A DNA stretch of 10,915 bases from Bdellovibrionales bacterium RBG_16_40_8 (GTDB lineage Bacteria; Bdellovibrionota; Bdellovibrionia; Bdellovibrionales; UBA1609), in contig MEPT01000017.1 of assembly GCA_001769925.1 (NCBI GenBank), positions 324 to 11,238 of the forward strand, read 5' to 3'. Numbering within the stretch: the first letter of the stretch is position 1; each line of letters opens with the position of its first letter. This document shows positions 7,582-10,915 of the stretch, piece by piece. A program made the position numbers and the translations under genes. A model generated the notes under the pieces. It saw nothing but the letters and a program-made list of their open reading frames with translations. It did no database searches and had not been told where the DNA came from.

Positions 7582-8493
7582 ATGGATAGCTCGATTGATT
7601 CTTTTGTTGATAAAAAAGTAATGGTGCTGCGCGAGACTGATGAGGTTATAAAGGCAGCTAGAGCTATGGGTGAGGGTCAGGTTGGATGTGTGGTTGTAGC
7701 AGATAATGAGGGGCATATAAGCGGGATTGTGACAGACAGAGACATAGCTTGCAATCTTGTCTCAAACGAAATGGATCCACATACGAAACTTAGCGAAATC
7801 ATGGAGACCGATGTCGTATCACTTTCTTCTGAAAGCACACTTGAACAGGCGATTATGCTACTTAAAGAAAATGGCATTAGAAGATTACCAATCATAGAAG
7901 AAACCAAACATAAAAAGCAGCGTTGCATTGGCATTTTGACTTTAGATGATCTAATTGCCGGACAATTCTTAAATATCAATGATCTTAGCGAGATTATTAA
8001 AACACAAATTCAACGTAAAAAACGTTTGTTAGGCAAAAGTAAAAATAATGAAAATAAATTAAGCAACGCTTATCACAAATTTATTTCACTGACGTCTATC
8101 GAAATTGATCTTAACGAAATTGAAACTGAAGAGGTTGTGCGATTCATTGTTGGCTCAATTGTACGTCGACTGCACTATACAGGAGGCGCTCATCTTATTG
8201 CTAACCTACCTAAGCAATTTCAAGAAGAAATGCTTGATTTACCAGCTGGCCCTGATCGAAATATTACCAGTAACTCGTTGATTCAAGGCGTCGCGCTGCG
8301 TACAGGTAAAAGTTTGCCTGAATCAGCTGAAATTATCTACAAATTTTGGCAAATTTTTCGTAAACTAATTGGTGTGGGTAGTGCAGATCATATTTTGCAC
8401 CAACTACCTGAGTCCATGCGCGAGGGTTTCGAAAAGTTAGTTAATTTAAACGACGAGGTAAATCATGAATCAAGACGTGAGCTTTCCGTATGA
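7582..8493 (+). CDS. CBS-domain pair protein with C-terminal DUF2267
   Basis: A 303-residue cytoplasmic protein. Residues 8-60 and 74-128 are two CBS domains, with the typical ends GIVTDRDIA (48-56) and GILTLDDLI (117-125); such pairs bind adenosine nucleotides and act as energy or stress sensors. A charged, Lys-rich linker (about 138-165) leads to a C-terminal DUF2267-like region in two halves (about 183-222 and 231-287), recognisable from the alternating VVRFIVGSIVRRL, GGAHLIANLP and SADHILHQLPE patterns. The biochemical role of DUF2267 is unknown. ATG 7582 is chosen because GAGG (7572-7575) lies 6 nt upstream; TTG 7540 and ATG 7570 extend the frame but lack a usable ribosome site. The gene overlaps the HPF-like gene by 29 nt, so the pair is co-transcribed. 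CBS and HPF proteins both fit a stress or stationary-phase unit (inference). Confidence 0.85.
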   Translation: MDSSIDSFVDKKVMVLRETDEVIKAARAMGEGQVGCVVVADNEGHISGIVTDRDIACNLVSNEMDPHTKLSEIMETDVVSLSSESTLEQAIMLLKENGIRRLPIIEETKHKKQRCIGILTLDDLIAGQFLNINDLSEIIKTQIQRKKRLLGKSKNNENKLSNAYHKFISLTSIEIDLNEIETEEVVRFIVGSIVRRLHYTGGAHLIANLPKQFQEEMLDLPAGPDRNITSNSLIQGVALRTGKSLPESAEIIYKFWQIFRKLIGVGSADHILHQLPESMREGFEKLVNLNDEVNHESRRELSV

Positions 8494-8821
8494 TATTAGT
8501 TTTCCAGATTTTAAACCATCAGAGGCTGTATCTGTAGATGTTGAGAAGTATTTAAAAAAATTAGAAAGACTTTATGACAGAATCGTCTCTTGTCATGTGG
8601 CGGTTCGTGCTCCACACAAACATCACAAAAATCATATTTATCATGTACACATTAGATTAAAAATTCCCGGAGAAGATATTGTGGTAAATCGTGAGCCTGA
8701 AAAAAATTATTCTCACGCTGACATGCACGTCGCTATTCGTGATGCATTCAACGCCCTTCATAAACAATTAAGAGAACGGGTTAAACAAATGAGGTCGCAC
8801 CATCACGGTGAGGACGAATAA
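8465..8821 (+). CDS. HPF/RaiA-type ribosome-associated protein (short form)
   Basis: A 118-residue protein of the S30AE family, whose members bind the 30S subunit near the decoding site and promote ribosome hibernation; the older name is sigma-54 modulation protein. Visible family features are the helix VEKYLKKLERLYDRIVSCHV, the strand HIYHVHIRLKIPGEDIVVNR with its preceding basic and His-rich turn HKHHKNH, and the second helix DMHVAIRDAFNALHKQLRE. The C-terminus is a short basic/His tail (MRSHHHGEDE) without the dimerizing domain of long HPF. ATG 8465 lies inside the end of the CBS gene and has GAGG at 8455-8458, 6 nt upstream. Its 3' end overlaps the convergent rhomboid gene by 41 nt. Confidence 0.88.
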   Translation: MNQDVSFPYDISFPDFKPSEAVSVDVEKYLKKLERLYDRIVSCHVAVRAPHKHHKNHIYHVHIRLKIPGEDIVVNREPEKNYSHADMHVAIRDAFNALHKQLRERVKQMRSHHHGEDE

Positions 8822-9386
8822 AAAAGTAGTAGTAGATAATACCGGTAAAAGCACCGCCTAGGTGGGCTCCATGACCGATTGGTAGCCCGCCTCCTTCGGC
8901 TTGTGCAACGAGGCCCCAAATATCAAGCCCGATAAATATAACTGCTCCCCACAAAGCCGGTAACGGAATAAAGCCAAAAATAAGTATTTTCTCTCTCGGA
9001 AACATAAGGCAAAAAATTAAAACTAAGCCAACTATTGCCCCTGATGCACCCAATGCCGGCAACTCTGGTTCATCTAAGAGCCAGGTTGAAACCACGGCGT
9101 GAGTTAATGAGCTTATCAAGCCAGCGATAATATAAAATTTAAGAAATTTTACTCTCCCTAAAACCATTTCTAGTAAATTACCAAAATTACTTAGCACCAA
9201 CATGTTAATAAGAAAGTGAAAAAACATATTATGCGAAAATACCGATGTAAGCGGCGTCCACCAGCGTCCTTCAGCTAAGGCTTGCCAGCTTACAAGAAAG
9301 TTTTGCTCCATATAGGGCATCCCGGCTTTGCCTGCTGCCTTCCACATAAAAAAAACGGCCATATTAATTATAATAATTATCGGCAT
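8781..9386 (-). CDS. Rhomboid family intramembrane serine protease
   Basis: A 201-residue inner-membrane protease of the minimal six-helix bacterial rhomboid size. Catalytic residues are Ser115 in GASGA and His175 in HGAHLGG; His57 and Asn61 in HFLINM match the oxyanion-side residues of GlpG (HxxxN). The RWWTPLTSVFSH stretch before the HFLINM helix matches the L1-loop WR-type motif of the family. The substrate is unknown. The start is ATG 9386; no clear Shine-Dalgarno precedes it, but the upstream phosphatase gene ends 13 nt before, so translational coupling is likely. An alternative ATG is eight codons further in and also has no clear ribosome site. The gene's end overlaps the HPF-like gene on the opposite strand. 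Confidence 0.92.
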   Translation of the reverse strand: MPIIIIINMAVFFMWKAAGKAGMPYMEQNFLVSWQALAEGRWWTPLTSVFSHNMFFHFLINMLVLSNFGNLLEMVLGRVKFLKFYIIAGLISSLTHAVVSTWLLDEPELPALGASGAIVGLVLIFCLMFPREKILIFGFIPLPALWGAVIFIGLDIWGLVAQAEGGGLPIGHGAHLGGAFTGIIYYYFFIRPHRDGATSFV

Positions 9387-9399
9387 TTATTTAACAACT

Positions 9400-10068
9400 C
9401 TAATGAAGGTAAGCCGCTGTCACACGGTAAAAATAATTATCAAGATCTTTAGTGAAAAAACGATGTATGCCGTTGCGGCCAGAATTTTGCCACTCTTTAT
9501 ATGCCGATACAGGTGACCACTTCTGATAAAATACACGATATAAGGCAACAACTAATCCCGTACGATCAATACCATATTCACAATGTATATAAGCTGGACG
9601 CTCGGGTGTCGCTTGTGACATAAGTTGCAAGGCCTCTTGAATATCTGATTCTTCTTTACTTGTTACTTCGGCATGACTATTAAGGGGGAAATTGGCAAAT
9701 CGCACTCCCCTGTTTTCAAAATAAACTCTTTCGGCCTCTATATTTTCACTTAATTCGCCTGGCTGAGTCAAAAAAGAATAAAAACCCTCTATAGTGTCAT
9801 CAATATCTCCGCCTTGAAGGTTAATGTCTAAAGCTATACCTAACCTCACCAATTGAAATGCCCCATCACCATTACGTAAACGCGTGAAAGGGTTTGCACC
9901 ACGATAAATGGCAGATGTTACTTGAGCAAAATTTGGGATATCACGGCGCAAATACTCAATAATTGAACTATTGCCAGCAGAATAGGCTTGCTTGGGGGAA
10001 AATAATAAATTAAGCGGCAAAATTAAAAAAATGAGTGAATATTTTAAACTCGCTTTAATCTTATACAT
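9400..10068 (-). CDS. Exported tyrosine/dual-specificity phosphatase-like protein
   Basis: A 222-residue protein with an N-terminal signal peptide: basic MYKIKASLK, a hydrophobic core at about residues 11-23, and a likely signal peptidase I site near QAYSA (27-31). The mature part has the cysteine-phosphatase P-loop HCEYGIDRTG (His162, Cys163, Arg169), the C-x5-R motif of PTP/DSP enzymes; the DRTG form is common in bacterial secreted relatives. The following helix LVVALYRVFYQKWSPVSAYKEW also fits that group. The exact substrate (phosphotyrosine, phosphoinositide or inositol phosphate) cannot be told. ATG 10068 is preceded by a strong AGGAGG at 10080-10075, 6 nt away. A downstream rhomboid gene is probably co-transcribed. 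The predicted location is periplasmic or outside the cell. Confidence 0.82.
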   Translation of the reverse strand: MYKIKASLKYSLIFLILPLNLLFSPKQAYSAGNSSIIEYLRRDIPNFAQVTSAIYRGANPFTRLRNGDGAFQLVRLGIALDINLQGGDIDDTIEGFYSFLTQPGELSENIEAERVYFENRGVRFANFPLNSHAEVTSKEESDIQEALQLMSQATPERPAYIHCEYGIDRTGLVVALYRVFYQKWSPVSAYKEWQNSGRNGIHRFFTKDLDNYFYRVTAAYLH

Positions 10069-10108
10069 TACTCTCCTCCTATTTTTTTGTCTTACATTTT
10101 GACCTAAA

Positions 10109-10138
10109 CATATCGCACCCCGAAGATTAAAACGTCAA
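10109..10138 (-). promoter_or_regulatory. Predicted promoter of the phosphatase-rhomboid unit
   Basis: On the minus strand, TTGACG (10138-10133) is followed after 18 nt by GATATG (10114-10109). That hexamer is preceded by TG plus one base, an extended -10. Transcription would start near 10102, giving a leader of about 33 nt with AGGAGG near its end. The -10 hexamer itself is weak. Confidence 0.35.
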
Positions 10139-10148
10139 CTTTATTGAC
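10134..10148. promoter_or_regulatory. Small palindrome GTCAA-N5-TTGAC in the divergent promoter region
   Basis: Perfect 5-bp arms, GTCAA at 10134-10138 and TTGAC at 10144-10148, are separated by CTTTA. One arm covers the predicted -35 of the minus-strand promoter, so a bound dimer could affect that promoter. Short arms make chance occurrence quite possible. Confidence 0.3.
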
Positions 10149-10173
10149 ACCTATAGATTGTTTACAGGGCGTC

Positions 10174-10201
10174 TTTAAAATTACGAAATTCTCTTTATAA
10201 T
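10174..10201 (+). promoter_or_regulatory. Predicted sigma-70 type promoter of the small exported protein
   Basis: A perfect TATAAT (10196-10201) is preceded at 16 nt by TTTAAA (10174-10179), a 4/6 match to TTGACA. Transcription would start near 10208, about 22 nt before the ATG at 10230. It would make the ATG at 10215 nearly leaderless, which supports the later start. Confidence 0.5.
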
Positions 10202-10229
10202 AGAGCAGTTACTTATGAAAGTAGGTCTT

Positions 10230-10670
10230 ATGAAGTATTTGGCGTTATATTTAATTATGAGGTTTTCGCCTTTGGCTCAAGCAGACTGCCGAGTTACTTA
10301 CGGGCTTTTCACCCAAGCCCTCCAAGAAGCTACTCAAGGATGCCTTAGTTCAACTGCCATTCATACGCTAGAGACAAAAAATAATAGGCCTTTGAAAGAA
10401 AGCGAAATTAAAAATTGTGGCTCACTCTGGTGGGTATCGCCATTTGCTCTTACAGAATATAAGAGAATAAATGCTATAATTTACCAAGCTTATAATAGTG
10501 AGTATTTTTTAGGAGGCGATCTTAAAAACTTAGCGAAAAAATTAAACGTTGAAGAAGATTATTTAGCCGAGATTGTGCGTAAAAATAATGAAGCAAAGGT
10601 TTTCTGCCCTAAAGGCAAGCAGCCGCTACGAAAAAGGGCATTTGAAAAATTATTAAAAAAGCAAATTTAG
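10230..10670 (+). CDS. Small exported protein of unknown function with four cysteines
   Basis: I do not recognise this 146-residue protein. It begins with a signal peptide, MKYLALYLIMRFSPLAQA, with a likely signal peptidase I site after AQA. The mature protein is about 128 residues, basic near the end (KGKQPLRKRAFEKLLKKQ), and has four cysteines (in ADC, GCL, NCG and FCP contexts), an even number that could form two disulfides in the periplasm. There are no further membrane segments and no catalytic motif I can name. ATG 10230 is chosen over ATG 10215 because an AGG-containing ribosome site (TAGGT, 10222-10226) and the predicted transcription start near 10208 favour it; the earlier ATG would add MKVGL. 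The gene has its own promoter and ends in a 4-nt overlap with the convergent livF. Confidence 0.7.
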   Translation: MKYLALYLIMRFSPLAQADCRVTYGLFTQALQEATQGCLSSTAIHTLETKNNRPLKESEIKNCGSLWWVSPFALTEYKRINAIIYQAYNSEYFLGGDLKNLAKKLNVEEDYLAEIVRKNNEAKVFCPKGKQPLRKRAFEKLLKKQI

Positions 10671-10915
10671 TGCTCACCTAAATAGGCTTTACGAACAGCA
10701 TCAGATAACAAAAGCTCTTGAGCCGGGCCACGCATTACAATACGACCAGTTTCAAGAACAAGCCCTTGATGGGCAATTTGCAGAGCCTGTTGGGCATTTT
10801 GTTCAACTAGCACAACAGTTGTACCCTCGCCGTTAATTTTTCTAATTATTGCAAATATTGTTTCAATAACTTGTGGCGCTAACCCAAGGCTAGGCTCATC
10901 AAGAAGTAAAATCTC
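10667..10915 (-). CDS. livF: Branched-chain amino acid-type ABC transporter ATPase LivF, C-terminal part
   Basis: The last 82 codons of an ABC ATPase of the LivF branch, which with LivG powers uptake of branched-chain amino acids or related substrates through LivH/LivM. The fragment opens in Walker B and the D-loop (EILLLDEPSLGLAP), passes the switch region TTVVLVEQNAQQAL, and ends GPAQELLLSDAVRKAYLGEH. The LVEQN form in place of LVEH, with the AYLG-type end, is typical of LivF rather than LivG. The 5' part with Walker A and the signature motif lies beyond the window edge. The substrate is not fixed by this fragment; urea or amide Liv-type systems have similar ATPases. Its TAA (10669-10667) overlaps the TAG of the facing gene within the shared TTAG. 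Confidence 0.85.
   Translation of the reverse strand, partial: EILLLDEPSLGLAPQVIETIFAIIRKINGEGTTVVLVEQNAQQALQIAHQGLVLETGRIVMRGPAQELLLSDAVRKAYLGEH

Noticed and set aside
7677..7979. Minus-strand open frame within the CBS gene
   Set aside because: It is antisense to the two CBS domains and shows no family resemblance; it is a shadow of the real gene.
9328..9516. Plus-strand 62-residue frame across the rhomboid/phosphatase junction
   Set aside because: It lies opposite two convincing genes and its apparent membrane segment is the complement of the hydrophobic rhomboid N-terminus.
10144..10149. TTGACA as -35 of a plus-strand promoter
   Set aside because: No acceptable -10 lies 16-18 nt downstream (the positions read GGGCGT and neighbours). 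The TATAAT at 10196 is too far away to pair with it.
1..10915. CRISPR arrays, tRNA or rRNA genes, insertion sequences
   Set aside because: I saw no regularly spaced repeat array, no cloverleaf with a T-loop GTTCRA motif, no rRNA-like sequence, and no transposase or terminal inverted repeats. The only clear short repeat is the two-copy 13-mer at 7472-7505.

Overview
The window is AT-rich, gene-dense bacterial DNA. A full chemosensory operon, a LivF-type ATPase, a rhomboid protease and signal peptides show a motile or sensory, probably Gram-negative bacterium. The style of the receptor tip ([19 protein letters not shown]) recalls Deltaproteobacteria and Bdellovibrionota. That placement is a weak inference.

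Region 1 (1-6775, + strand) is a chemosensory operon. It holds the 3' part of cheA, then cheW, a chemoreceptor gene, and two tandem genes that each encode a CheR-receiver-CheB fusion. Spacing is tight: a GTGA overlap between cheA and cheW, a few bases between cheW and the receptor gene, and an ATGA overlap between the two fusions. The receptor gene carries one in-frame TAA in the most conserved part of its signalling tip. The first fusion looks fully competent: SAM-binding motifs, a phosphorylatable receiver and the CheB Ser/His/Asp triad. The second keeps both enzyme domains, but its receiver has Cys where the phospho-accepting Asp should be. Writing and erasing of receptor methylation are therefore joined in one chain, and the two copies have diverged in how phosphorylation could control them. 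No stand-alone CheY and no CheD are seen here.

Region 2 (6776-7464, + strand) is a graveyard of an ABC exporter. A permease lacks its N-terminal half and has an internal frameshift and deletion. Directly after it, an ATP-binding gene is reduced to its first dozen and last seventeen or so codons.

Region 3 (7465-8821, + strand) has an upstream region with a 21-bp-spaced direct repeat and a possible sigma-54 type -24/-12 element. It is followed by a two-gene unit: a CBS-pair/DUF2267 protein and a short HPF/RaiA-type ribosome-associated protein, overlapping by 29 nt.

Region 4 (8781-10068, - strand) encodes a secreted tyrosine/dual-specificity phosphatase-like protein followed by a small rhomboid protease. 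The rhomboid gene overlaps the HPF gene tail to tail by 41 nt.

Region 5 (10069-10915) has a divergent promoter region, a small exported protein of unknown function with four cysteines (+ strand), and the 3' end of livF (- strand), which converges on it with a 4-nt overlap.
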